From an uncultured Rothia sp. (GTDB lineage: Bacteria; Actinomycetota; Actinomycetes; Actinomycetales; Micrococcaceae): a stretch of 41,867 nt of DNA. The position numbers and the translations under genes are program-made. Below are positions 15,129-21,685 of the stretch, piece after piece. Below the pieces are notes generated by a model. It had not been told where the DNA came from and made no database searches. It saw nothing but the letters and a program-made list of their open reading frames with translations. The stretch covers positions 1 through 41,867 of the forward strand of contig CALGXU010000089.1 in NCBI GenBank assembly GCA_937935205.1, in the 5' to 3' direction. Positions within the stretch are counted from its first letter, which is position 1. Each line of letters opens with the position of its first letter.

Positions 15129-15735
15129 GATAACAATCTCCGTCTTCGTCGATTGGGATATCGTTGTTAGTCAAGATCATATATTTGATCTGACCATATG
15201 GACTATCCTTGTATGGCGTTTGATCGAATCGTAGCTCGATAAGGCTGTGATAATCCGGGTTACGGAAATAAATCACGTCTTTACCAGTCTCGACACCGTG
15301 TTCGATAAACTCCTCAGGGACAATATCCTCGTAATCCTCTTCCCAAAGGACATTGCCAGCTGAATCTTCCATGAGACGGTCGTTTACATACCATGTATAG
15401 AGCATTTGGTCTTGCGCAAGGGCGTTCAGATTATACTCCGCCAAAGAAATAATCGCTGGATCAGGGTTAGAAAGGTCCTCAGGCATTTCTTCCTCCGTTA
15501 ACGGCTCTGGTTCCGGTTGGGTTTCTTCAACCGGTTCTTCCTCATCAATAGAAGTTTCAAAAAAATTTACCCCGGTTGCACATTCCGGGGTTTCCCCCAC
15601 GGGTGGTTCCACACTAATACGTTGGTCCGTCACTACCACCCTTTTTACAGAATGGTAGTGACGGAAATACATACCGGTGATAAAACCACTCGTCCACACC
15701 AAGGTGGCGAAGATGATTTTATCAAGTTTGGACAC
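15112..15735 (-). CDS. Membrane-anchored acidic protein
   Basis: This 207-residue protein has one N-terminal membrane segment (about 6-24, IIFATLVWTSGFITGMYF). A very acidic Pro/Glu linker (EEEPVEETQPEPEPLTEEEMPEDL) leads to a globular C-terminal part (about 105-207) ending DEDGDCYRACSL. The C-terminal part includes EFIEHGVETGKDVIYFRNPDY. It is probably tethered to the inner membrane with the acidic part in the cytoplasm. The coding region holds two strong hairpins near its 5' end, one followed by seven T, which is odd for a coding sequence. The function is unknown. Confidence 0.8.
   Translation of the reverse strand: MSKLDKIIFATLVWTSGFITGMYFRHYHSVKRVVVTDQRISVEPPVGETPECATGVNFFETSIDEEEPVEETQPEPEPLTEEEMPEDLSNPDPAIISLAEYNLNALAQDQMLYTWYVNDRLMEDSAGNVLWEEDYEDIVPEEFIEHGVETGKDVIYFRNPDYHSLIELRFDQTPYKDSPYGQIKYMILTNNDIPIDEDGDCYRACSL
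15559..15591 (-). terminator. Intragenic terminator-like hairpin
   Basis: The stem ACCCCGG (15569-15575)/CCGGGGT (15585-15591) encloses a nine-base loop. On the minus strand it is followed by AAA and then seven T (A run 15559-15565). It lies inside the coding region of the membrane-anchored acidic protein and upstream of the polymerase gene. It may attenuate downstream expression. Confidence 0.6.
15626..15665 (-). other. Perfect 13-bp inverted repeat inside a coding region
   Basis: TCCGTCACTACCA (15626-15638) pairs perfectly with 15653-15665 around a 14-base loop. It lies about 35 bases upstream, in transcription order, of the intragenic terminator-like hairpin. Together the two could form an RNA switch or attenuator. 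Confidence 0.6.
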
Positions 15736-15737
15736 GT

Positions 15738-16739
15738 TTAGACCAGATCGTAAATGATGCCTTGAACGTTAGGGTAAATCATGACGCCGACGTCTGCCAG
15801 TTGGATATCCTTTTCGGAAGCGTCCTTGGTTTGGTAGAACAGACCAAGGTCAACATAACCAAGATTACCGTTGTGGTCCTTGTGAACCCAGCCAACGATG
15901 TTGCCTTCAGGAACCCGAGGAATACCAATCAAGTCATACACCTCGTTGAGGTAAATATGACCCCGAGCACGAAGCATGTCGTTAGCGACGTTTTGGACGC
16001 TCACCAATTCGTTGCGGACCTGAATGGCGTCGTTCTCGCCGTTATCCTTTTCACGCACCAACCGAGAATAACCATTCAGACGAACGCTGATGACAGCGCT
16101 GTCCTTGGTTTCAGAAATGACAGCATTCTCGCTGGTCTCGATGCCGCGAGTCATGGCCTTTTGGAGAATCTCAGCTTCATTTTCTTCGCCGAGTTGCTCC
16201 TTGACCTCTTCGCGGTAGGACTCATACATACCCTTCACGGTATTGAATGCTGCGGTGGTTTGTTGCAGCCGCTTGACGGTGGTGTTGTGCCCCCACAAAA
16301 TGCTAGCGACAGACAGAGAGCCGACGAGCAACGCAGGACCGTAGTTCTTGACTACAGCCTGGGCGATGGGAATATAACTCTTGATGGTTTCCCACACGAC
16401 ACGACCAGTTGAGCACCGAACAACGCCCTTGTCGTCACAGAAAACTTCTTTGAACTTATCGGCAAATTCTTCGTTGTCACGAACGTCAACACCGTCGAAC
16501 AGAATTTCAAAATCCCCGTATTGAGCACCCTTGTTATCTCGGGCGAGCTTGACGAAACGGACGTGTTCTTTCTGCAAGAATTTGGCGGCTTTGTAATCCT
16601 CTTGGAATTTCGGAGTAGCCTTTGATGCCAAGGTTGCGGCGGTAATTAACCCGCCAACACCGCTGAACACTGCTGCGGTAGGAGCGTTCTTATAGGACTT
16701 CATTTTTAACGTGTTGAGCACACGACCAAGCTTCAGCAT
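15738..16739 (-). CDS. DUF6353-like membrane protein
   Basis: This 333-residue protein has two hydrophobic segments: near residue 20-38 (TAAVFSGVGGLITAATLAS) and about 132-152 (GPALLVGSLSVASILWG). A helical middle follows (AAFNTVKGMYESYREEVKEQLGEE). The C-terminal domain has DMLRARGHIYLNEVYDLIGIPR, then VGWVHKDHNGNLGYVDLGLF. This arrangement matches a family I recall as DUF6353, widespread in phages of Gram-positive bacteria with unknown role. It shares the C-terminal YDxIGxP...GW pattern with two neighbours. The start is the ATG at 16739 with AAAGG 11 bases upstream. Confidence 0.75.
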   Translation of the reverse strand: MLKLGRVLNTLKMKSYKNAPTAAVFSGVGGLITAATLASKATPKFQEDYKAAKFLQKEHVRFVKLARDNKGAQYGDFEILFDGVDVRDNEEFADKFKEVFCDDKGVVRCSTGRVVWETIKSYIPIAQAVVKNYGPALLVGSLSVASILWGHNTTVKRLQQTTAAFNTVKGMYESYREEVKEQLGEENEAEILQKAMTRGIETSENAVISETKDSAVISVRLNGYSRLVREKDNGENDAIQVRNELVSVQNVANDMLRARGHIYLNEVYDLIGIPRVPEGNIVGWVHKDHNGNLGYVDLGLFYQTKDASEKDIQLADVGVMIYPNVQGIIYDLV

Positions 16740-16763
16740 GGTGAATATACCTTTCGTATGAGT

Positions 16764-16789
16764 GCCCCACCCACAGAAGCGAGTGGGGC
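16764..16789 (-). other. Intergenic hairpin
   Basis: The 7-bp stem GCCCCAC (16764-16770)/GTGGGGC (16783-16789) lies between two membrane-protein genes. No T run follows, so it is more likely an RNA-processing or stabilising structure than a terminator. Confidence 0.4.
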
Positions 16790-16805
16790 GAGTGAATGTG
16801 ATTCG

Positions 16806-17327
16806 TTATGAATCAAGGAAAATGGGATCAGGTAAGACGAGTTGATAACCTCCGTCTACCTTCACCGTGCGTGGATTACCGATATCATCCCAGCCCCAAT
16901 CGTTGTCGACATATTTCGATGGGAGTCCTACAAGAGAATACAGATCAGCAACGGTGGCCACCTCGTACTGGTCAATGATGTCTTGCAGTTTGTCGATGAT
17001 ATTACTAGCCTCACGACGCTCTGTTAACGCAATACGAGCTACTCGATTGCTCCCGACAGGTTTGCGCGCGGTTGTCGTGGAACGCGAATAGCTATGATAT
17101 GGCGTGTTAGACCGTTGTTGAGGCTGGCGCTGAGGGCAAGCATCATTCAAGACCGCATCCATGATGGCGTCGCCGATCGCACGAACACCTTCATTAAATA
17201 ACGGTTTGACGATGGGAAGAACAGTGTCGAAAATAAACGGCTTGAGAACATCCGACCAAAATGATTTCTTTGGTGGAAGAACTTTCGCCGTAGTCACCTG
17301 TTCTACTTTCGGTCGCTCATTCTCCAT
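16806..17327 (-). CDS. Small protein with GLP...GW C-terminal domain
   Basis: This 173-residue protein has an amphipathic hydrophobic stretch (about 24-58, VLKPFIFDTVLPIVKPLF). A Ser/Arg/Gln-rich linker follows, then a C-terminal domain ATVADLYSLVGLPSKYVDNDWGW and a beta-like end (GGYQLVLPDPIFL). That last domain occurs in other small phage proteins and resembles the C-termini of the two DUF6353-like neighbours. The function is unknown. AGAAGG lies before the ATG, within the end of the upstream gene. Confidence 0.76.
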   Translation of the reverse strand: MENERPKVEQVTTAKVLPPKKSFWSDVLKPFIFDTVLPIVKPLFNEGVRAIGDAIMDAVLNDACPQRQPQQRSNTPYHSYSRSTTTARKPVGSNRVARIALTERREASNIIDKLQDIIDQYEVATVADLYSLVGLPSKYVDNDWGWDDIGNPRTVKVDGGYQLVLPDPIFLDS

Positions 17328-17790
17328 TTGCCTTCTTCTTTTCGGTCAGTTCTTGGAACCGAGCCAGAAGTTCTTCCTTGGAGAGGTCTTGCAGATTTGT
17401 AGGATTAAATTCCTTCTGCAATTCCGTAGGAAGGATGCCGCTGATGAACTTCACAGCGTAATCTGGGTCCGTCAGCATTTCCTCCAACAGCTCGGAATAT
17501 GCGTCAGTGGCGATGAACCAGTCTTTCAACCAGTCCGGCTTCACCAGGATTTCACCGCGAGGTGTTTCCTGTTTCATGCCGACTGCCTGACGCAAAACGG
17601 TCTTGAAGACGGAGAGCACCATCCGGGGGTCTTCCGTCTCTTGGAGACTCAGCAGAACTTCAGAGAATTTCAAGCCCTCAAAATCCTCGAAGCCGAGCCC
17701 CATAGCTTCTGCTTTCGTCAGATTGAAATAGAAGGTGTCTTCTACTTCATTACCACGCAAATCATGGTACTTAATTGTTTTTTCGATCAT
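17317..17790 (-). CDS. Conserved phage protein, unknown function
   Basis: The N-terminus, TIKYHDLRGNEVEDTFYFNLTKAEAMGL in part, is a pattern I recall from short phage proteins sometimes labelled tail assembly chaperones. The rest is helical and acidic (DPRMVLSVFKTVLRQAVG, YSELLEEMLTDPDYAVKF), 157 residues in all. The position among small membrane proteins, far from the tail genes, argues against a chaperone role here. AGGAGG lies eight bases before the ATG. The 3' end overlaps the next gene by 11 bases. Confidence 0.78.
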   Translation of the reverse strand: MIEKTIKYHDLRGNEVEDTFYFNLTKAEAMGLGFEDFEGLKFSEVLLSLQETEDPRMVLSVFKTVLRQAVGMKQETPRGEILVKPDWLKDWFIATDAYSELLEEMLTDPDYAVKFISGILPTELQKEFNPTNLQDLSKEELLARFQELTEKKKANGE

Positions 17791-17834
17791 GGAACCATTC
17801 CTCCTGAGTCATTGAAATTGGACCGAAGATATGG

Positions 17835-18563
17835 TCACACAAGGTGATCGTATCCATTAAGGGGATCAGCGCAAAAGTCAATAGCCAGAACTGGCTTACC
17901 GTCATCGGACAGAATTGACGAATACGTCACCTCCAATAATGTGTCCGTGTTCCAGCCGACATACCCGCTGACTGCCGTTTCTGGCAGACCGATTTCATCA
18001 TAAAAATCAGTCAGAGACGCATACATCTCGTGAACGATCTTATAATTGATGGTATTCACAGCGGCTTTGATGGTCTCCATATTTGACTTGAAGTACCGGT
18101 CGCTGTACGAGTCGTAACAAATACACTCATCACCAGTGACAATCAGCGTCGCCGGCTTCGGGTTATTGGCAATACCCTCTTCGGCGATTTCCTTGTGGAC
18201 TTCTTCAGCCTTCTTGGGTGAAAGTTGTTTTTCAGCAGCCGTACGGTAGCTACGATATGCTTTGTCTGTGATGAAATACAGAGTCTCCATATCGTCCGCA
18301 CGACCTTTTACCAGCGCCGCAACCCAACCCAAGGCGGCGACAGTCGAAACACCCGCAAGACAAGCTGGGAGATAGTATTTCCAAGTTGCCTTGGCCTTGT
18401 CCCAAAATGTCGATTCTTCGGGGAGTTCTTTCATCACCTCCTGAGCGGCTGCGTGCCCCTTACCAGCAGCAACTGCGGTGGTAGCTACGCCTGTTGCAAC
18501 GCTGACAAGCGTTACCATTTGACTGTGATTCGTGATGAATCGCGTGAGACGGTTAAGTTTCAC
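17835..18563 (-). CDS. Membrane protein, distant relative of the DUF6353-like neighbour
   Basis: This 242-residue protein has hydrophobic segments at about 16-34 (MVTLVSVATGVATTAVAAG) and 65-86 (YYLPACLAGVSTVAALGWVAAL). A helical charged region follows, then a C-terminal domain with SLTDFYDEIGLPETAVSGYVGW and a beta-rich end. The layout copies the 333-residue protein at 15738-16739, which suggests duplication and divergence. It is presumably membrane-bound with the globular part in the cytoplasm. The function is unknown. AAAGGAG precedes the start. Confidence 0.76.
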   Translation of the reverse strand: MKLNRLTRFITNHSQMVTLVSVATGVATTAVAAGKGHAAAQEVMKELPEESTFWDKAKATWKYYLPACLAGVSTVAALGWVAALVKGRADDMETLYFITDKAYRSYRTAAEKQLSPKKAEEVHKEIAEEGIANNPKPATLIVTGDECICYDSYSDRYFKSNMETIKAAVNTINYKIVHEMYASLTDFYDEIGLPETAVSGYVGWNTDTLLEVTYSSILSDDGKPVLAIDFCADPLNGYDHLV

Positions 18564-18565
18564 GA

Positions 18566-18751
18566 TTATTCTCCTTTCTTAAAGAAACGGCGTTTCAGCG
18601 CCTTGAATGGACGTTTGAGGTCTTCAGCTGCATCCTGCATTTTTGCGAGTGCATACGCAGCCAAGCCGAGACCAAGTACTGCACAGCAGGCAGTAACGAT
18701 CTCGGCGAAATTAGCGCTGTGTTTTGCATTGATATGGACGTTGACGGTCAT
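18566..18751 (-). CDS. Small membrane protein (61 aa)
   Basis: The ATG at 18751 overlaps the previous stop (TAATG) and follows GGAGG. The protein has a hydrophobic helix (about 16-36, EIVTACCAVLGLGLAAYALA) and a strongly basic C-terminus (LKRPFKALKRRFFKKGE), consistent with one membrane span and an inside-positive tail. No family is recognised. Confidence 0.75.
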   Translation of the reverse strand: MTVNVHINAKHSANFAEIVTACCAVLGLGLAAYALAKMQDAAEDLKRPFKALKRRFFKKGE

Positions 18752-18954
18752 TATTTTTCCTCCTTCCAATCGTTGCAGAGATCTGCGTATTCTTCATCCA
18801 CGAACTCCATGGATGCGTCGACTGCCATATCGGTGATTTGCTCGACGATGGCGTCCAGTTCTGCTTCAGCTTTTTTGGCAAGCTTAGCAGTGACAAAATT
18901 AGCGGCTACACCAGTGAAAGTGAGCCCAAGAAGAACTTTGAATAGTGTACGCAT
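18751..18954 (-). CDS. Small membrane protein (67 aa)
   Basis: An N-terminal hydrophobic segment (LFKVLLGLTFTGVAANFVTA) could be a membrane anchor. It is followed by a helical acidic part (AEAELDAIVEQITDMAVDA) ending EYADLCNDWKEEK. The ending resembles the next protein upstream (DDEYIRLCYNWEE), so the two are probably paralogues. GGAGGAA precedes the ATG. Confidence 0.75.
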   Translation of the reverse strand: MRTLFKVLLGLTFTGVAANFVTAKLAKKAEAELDAIVEQITDMAVDASMEFVDEEYADLCNDWKEEK

Positions 18955-18956
18955 TT

Positions 18957-19250
18957 TTATTCCTCCCAGTTATAGCAAAGACGGATGTATTCGTCATCCA
19001 CGTCTTCCGAAAGCATACGGGTTGCAATGCTGACAAATTGATCGACAACGATTTCAAGATCCACTCCGCTTTTTTGTGCGAGCATTTCTTGAATTTTTTC
19101 GATATCCTCCGGTGGCAATTCCACAGCCTCCAAGATCGCCATTGCTTTTTTGCGTTCTTCGATGTCGTGTTGTTTCAACGCACGGCGAAAGACCGTTCGA
19201 CTTAGCAGAACAACGACGTAGTAGGCGGTTTTCACGAAGAAATAGCGCAT
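18957..19250 (-). CDS. Small membrane-anchored protein (97 aa)
   Basis: The N-terminal hydrophobic segment FFVKTAYYVVVLLSRTVF is followed by a charged helical region (EERKKAMAILEAVELPPEDIEK). The C-terminus, VDQFVSIATRMLSEDVDDEYIRLCYNWEE in part, resembles that of the 67-residue neighbour (DEEYADLCNDW). AAAGGA lies before the ATG at 19250. It belongs to the chain of short membrane proteins. The function is unknown. Confidence 0.76.
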   Translation of the reverse strand: MRYFFVKTAYYVVVLLSRTVFRRALKQHDIEERKKAMAILEAVELPPEDIEKIQEMLAQKSGVDLEIVVDQFVSIATRMLSEDVDDEYIRLCYNWEE

Positions 19251-19252
19251 GG

Positions 19253-19363
19253 TTATTTTCCTTTCTTGAGTTCCAGCGCGATTTTGATAGCATAGGCGAG
19301 AAATGCCGCAGCTAGTTTGGTTTTGTGGTACGTATATACCACGTTTTTGAGCGGATTACGCAT
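19253..19363 (-). CDS. Very small basic protein (36 aa)
   Basis: The frame runs ATG 19363 to TAA 19255-19253 (MRNPLKNVVYTYHKTKLAAA...). Its start overlaps the stop of the upstream gene (ATGCGTAA) and its stop lies three bases before the next ATG. The C-terminal half (AAAFLAYAIKIALELKK) is an amphipathic or short membrane helix with basic ends. The overlap chain is the main evidence that it is translated. Confidence 0.62.
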   Translation of the reverse strand: MRNPLKNVVYTYHKTKLAAAFLAYAIKIALELKKGK

Positions 19364-20021
19364 CGTCGTCCTCAACCCAGTAGTACAAACGCACCGCACC
19401 GGTTTTTCCGTCAATCACATCCAGGCGCTTAAGAATGTCCAAATCGTTTTCGGTCAGACCGCGGGTGGGCAGACGCAAATATCCATTGCGCCCGTAATCA
19501 CCAACAGCATGCGAGGTCTCGAACAAACCGTACAAACGCCAGAAAGCGGCCACCACATGATTGATGTCGTAACCAATGGGACCAAACATTTCCTTGTCAG
19601 TTAACGGGTTTGCTACGGTTTTTTCGCTTTCACGATGTCCCGCGAAAAATTCGTAGCCGAGATTCAGCATACCAGTCGCATCATTGTACAGCCGAAGTTC
19701 ACTCAAAATGTCAGCGTCGTCACGAGTCACAATATCGGTACTGATTTTCAGGCGATTTTGACTGTCGAAGTCTTTGTTCTTGTATGCGATTTCAAACGCT
19801 TGTTGAACATGCTTCAATGCTGTTAGCGCTGCGCCACCGTCGATTTTATGCGAATAATCGACAGTCTTACGAGAATCGCGGATGATATCAATCACAGAAG
19901 AACTAAGTGTCATCAGAGCCACACCCGCCAAAATCAGCTCAGGATTTTGTGACGCAATGCGAAATGCTTTTGCGGCGGTCTCACGAACCTTTTGGACAGT
20001 TTTGCGGAAAATGTTTTTCAT
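19356..20021 (-). CDS. Membrane-associated protein heading the small-protein/replication operon
   Basis: This 221-residue protein has a basic N-terminus (MKNIFRKTVQKVRETAAKAF). One hydrophobic segment follows (about 26-46, NPELILAGVALMTLSSSVIDI), then a large soluble domain (KIDGGAALTALKHVQQAFEIA, FFAGHRESEKTVAN, INHVVAAFWRLYGLFETSHA). It is the first gene downstream of promoter motif copy 4. The 134-base leader carries a hairpin. The overall layout resembles the membrane proteins further down the operon, but I recognise no family. Confidence 0.78.
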   Translation of the reverse strand: MKNIFRKTVQKVRETAAKAFRIASQNPELILAGVALMTLSSSVIDIIRDSRKTVDYSHKIDGGAALTALKHVQQAFEIAYKNKDFDSQNRLKISTDIVTRDDADILSELRLYNDATGMLNLGYEFFAGHRESEKTVANPLTDKEMFGPIGYDINHVVAAFWRLYGLFETSHAVGDYGRNGYLRLPTRGLTENDLDILKRLDVIDGKTGAVRLYYWVEDDDA

Positions 20022-20061
20022 CGTAAAAATCCTTTCTCTAGATTACGATGATGAAAAGTAT

Positions 20062-20082
20062 ATACCCTGGTTTTCAGGGTAT
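20062..20082 (-). other. Leader hairpin upstream of the 20021 gene
   Basis: The 8-bp stem ATACCCTG (20062-20069)/CAGGGTAT (20075-20082) encloses a five-base loop. On the minus strand it is followed by ATATACTTTTC, a weak T run. It lies between promoter motif copy 4 and the gene, so it could be a leaky terminator or a leader attenuator. Confidence 0.45.
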
Positions 20083-20155
20083 CAAAAAATTAAAGCTGAG
20101 ATTTAGACTGTGACGGTATGTATTGATTGCTCCTTGTCCACGGAGTCAGTCTATC

Positions 20156-20185
20156 TCTCATATAGAGGATGGTTTTTTGTACGAA
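20156..20185 (-). promoter_or_regulatory. Conserved promoter-like motif, copy 4
   Basis: On the minus strand it reads TTCGTACAAAAAACCATCC, then TCTATATGAGA. It abuts the stop codon of the 42-residue gene at 20186 and faces the long operon that begins at 20021. Confidence 0.7.
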
Positions 20186-20314
20186 TTACTGATGGAACAG
20201 AAAATCCGCAAAAACCGTGACAGACAGAAATAGAATTGCGTAGACCAATCCAAACAAGCATACCTTGAGGATGAATCTCCAATTCGATGGGCCACCAAGA
20301 TCATGCTTACCCAT
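20186..20314 (-). CDS. Very small membrane protein (42 aa)
   Basis: The frame runs ATG 20314 (MGKHDLGGPSNWRF) to TAA 20188-20186. A single hydrophobic helix (about 14-35, FILKVCLFGLVYAILFLSVTV) leads to a short aromatic tail (ADFLFHQ). AAAGG lies 11 bases upstream. It follows a terminator and has no promoter motif of its own, so expression may rely on readthrough. No family is recognised. Confidence 0.6.
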   Translation of the reverse strand: MGKHDLGGPSNWRFILKVCLFGLVYAILFLSVTVFADFLFHQ

Positions 20315-20337
20315 TCGACAAATTTACCTTTCGATTT

Positions 20338-20380
20338 TGAAAAAGTCTAAACCCCGGTTTTGCCGATGGGGTTTAGACTT
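20338..20380 (-). terminator. Terminator after the 20416-20598 gene
   Basis: A perfect 13-bp stem, AAGTCTAAACCCC (20343-20355) with 20368-20380, encloses a 12-base loop. On the minus strand the stem ends in a T-rich CTTTTTC. It shares the AAACCCCGGTTTT core with the terminators near 9 kb. Confidence 0.85.
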
Positions 20381-20415
20381 GAGGGTATCAAGATTAGATC
20401 AATGCGATTTACAAA

Positions 20416-20598
20416 TTAGTTCGATACGACCTCCTTTGTGTCGGAGAAGATGTGGTCTAGCAAGCCGCCTACTACGTCGGAACGTCGATCGGTTTCGATC
20501 AAAACGTCCCACGCGGTGGCGGCAAGTTTTTCCTTTTCTTCATTTGTTACTACAAATGAAAAGTCGAATGCGAATACTCGTTTAATAAAACGTAACAT
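20416..20598 (-). CDS. Small basic/amphipathic protein (60 aa) with own cassette
   Basis: It starts at the ATG at 20598 (MLRFIKRVFAFDF) after GAAAGGA. The longer open frame would run back through the promoter motif. The protein is short, with a basic aromatic N-terminus and a helical acidic remainder (NEEKEKLAATAWDVLI, SDVVGGLLDHIFSDTKE). A promoter motif lies 18 bases upstream and a strong terminator follows. The function is unknown. Confidence 0.75.
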   Translation of the reverse strand: MLRFIKRVFAFDFSFVVTNEEKEKLAATAWDVLIETDRRSDVVGGLLDHIFSDTKEVVSN

Positions 20599-20616
20599 GA
20601 TAGTGTTTCCTTTCTG

Positions 20617-20646
20617 TCTCATATAGAGCATAGTTTTTTGTACGAA
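20617..20646 (-). promoter_or_regulatory. Conserved promoter-like motif, copy 5
   Basis: On the minus strand it reads TTCGTACAAAAAACTATGC, then TCTATATGAGA. It lies 18 bases upstream of the 60-residue gene start and about 10 bases downstream of the previous cassette's terminator hairpin. Confidence 0.7.
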
Positions 20647-20656
20647 AGAAAACATA

Positions 20657-20685
20657 GACCACAGTATTGCGTGGATACTGTGGTC
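20657..20685 (-). terminator. Terminator-like hairpin after the 20713-20991 gene
   Basis: A perfect 11-bp stem, GACCACAGTAT (20657-20667) with 20675-20685, encloses a seven-base loop. The following minus-strand sequence TATGTTTTCTTT is T-rich but not a pure run, so strength is uncertain. Confidence 0.65.
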
Positions 20686-20712
20686 AGTGCTTATAGTGAG
20701 TTTCGGATGCTG

Positions 20713-20991
20713 TTACTTGTGTCGTAGTAGCATGCTGATTGCCCGTTGGGAAATCAAGCCGAACTGTTCATAGTGGGTGACTGCAAAGATGCTGATGAGG
20801 TTAGCAGCAGCGACGAAAATCGTGTCTTTACTGAGCTTCTGGAACGAGCGGTTTCGTTCTGCTTCAGTCAGTTTAATCAGATTGTCGGCGATGTCTCCAT
20901 ATTCCTTATCTGCGCCTGAGTAGTCTTCCATTTCTGAAAGTAGGGCGTCGATTGCGTCCTGAATGGGGTCATTTTTGCCAATGAAAGACAT
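20713..20991 (-). CDS. Small helical protein (92 aa) with own cassette
   Basis: It starts at the ATG at 20991 (MSFIGKNDPIQDAID) after AAAGGA. The N-terminal half is acidic and helical (ALLSEMEDYSGADKEYGDIAD). The C-terminal half is more hydrophobic (TIFVAAANLISIFAVTHYEQFGLISQRA) and may insert in the membrane. I recall similar short proteins in other phages but no function. Promoter motif copy 6 lies 24 bases upstream and overlaps the holin gene's end. Confidence 0.76.
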   Translation of the reverse strand: MSFIGKNDPIQDAIDALLSEMEDYSGADKEYGDIADNLIKLTEAERNRSFQKLSKDTIFVAAANLISIFAVTHYEQFGLISQRAISMLLRHK

Positions 20992-21015
20992 AGTGTTTTC
21001 CTTTCTATCCGTATG

Positions 21016-21045
21016 TCTCACTATAAGCGTGGTTTTTTATACGAC
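21016..21045 (-). promoter_or_regulatory. Conserved promoter-like motif, copy 6 (most divergent)
   Basis: On the minus strand it reads GTCGTATAAAAAACCACGC, then TTATAGTGAGA. The spacing and the A tract are kept while both boxes differ slightly. It overlaps the last nine bases of the holin gene and precedes the 92-residue gene by 24 bases. Confidence 0.6.
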
Positions 21046-21381
21046 TTGGTTGTCGACCTTGAAAACGGCCTCATCCTTGTCCATGAGAGTGACTGGGTGT
21101 TCGTTGAGTTCCAGCGTATTTACCAGCTTATCATCTTTTTCCTCAACTGTAATCACCCCATCAAAACGATCTTCCGACTTGTTGTAGGCCCTGGTGGAAA
21201 TGCCGGTAATCACACCAAGGAACGTCGTGATTGCAGTAGCCGTTGCGCTCACAGCATCACCATGCGGAATATGCCAGACGTTTGCTAGCGTAATCCAGAG
21301 GGTGATGACAGCCGGCATGACAATCATCACGGTCCATTTTGTGATCTGGTAGGCTTTATCATTCAGAATGAAGGTGGGCAT
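21037..21381 (-). CDS. Holin (r1t-like)
   Basis: This 114-residue protein starts LNDKAYQITKWTVMIVMPAV. It has two membrane helices (about 16-36 and 43-63, the second SATATAITTFLGVITGIS), then YNKSEDRFDGVITVEE and a charged tail. This is the pattern of r1t-type phage holins of Gram-positive hosts. Holins pore the membrane to release the endolysin. The endolysin is not adjacent: it lies across the contig ends at the other side of the structural module. GAAAGGA precedes the ATG. Confidence 0.88.
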   Translation of the reverse strand: MPTFILNDKAYQITKWTVMIVMPAVITLWITLANVWHIPHGDAVSATATAITTFLGVITGISTRAYNKSEDRFDGVITVEEKDDKLVNTLELNEHPVTLMDKDEAVFKVDNQVV

Positions 21382-21682
21382 GGGAATTTCCTTTCATTGG
21401 TAGACGCCCAAGTTCTTGCATGACCCGTTCGGCAGCACCATTTCCGCCGAGGGTCTTGTATGGTTCGTAGAGGTACAAATACACATCCCGATATTCTTCG
21501 GGTGTGGCGTACCCCCGGTCCATCATGAATCGCGCTTCCGATAGGATAGCGTTATACGCCAGTCCTTTTATCATGGTGGTGGTTGCATCGTCTTTACGAC
21601 GTCGGGAAGCTATAAAAGCCCACAATCCGCTCGAACCAAACACCGCGACCATTATCGTGCTCGACAGTTCAAGCCAAGACAT
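21359..21682 (-). CDS. Second small membrane protein of the lysis module (holin-like)
   Basis: This 107-residue protein has one N-terminal membrane helix (about 6-28, SSTIMVAVFGSSGLWAFIASR) and a soluble tail containing LIKGLAYN-like and YLYEPYKTLGGNGAAERVM motifs. Proteins with this tail lie next to holins in many Gram-positive phages and may be a second holin or a regulator. It overlaps the holin start. Confidence 0.8.
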   Translation of the reverse strand: MSWLELSSTIMVAVFGSSGLWAFIASRRRKDDATTTMIKGLAYNAILSEARFMMDRGYATPEEYRDVYLYLYEPYKTLGGNGAAERVMQELGRLPMKGNSHAHLHSE

Positions 21683-21685
21683 ATA

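Noticed and set aside
16764..16789. Rho-independent terminator between two membrane-protein genes
   Set aside because: The stem is real but no T run follows on the transcribed strand.
17317..17790. Tail assembly chaperone
   Set aside because: The N-terminal pattern recalls proteins so labelled, but the gene lies among small membrane proteins and a better chaperone exists at 32318-32878.
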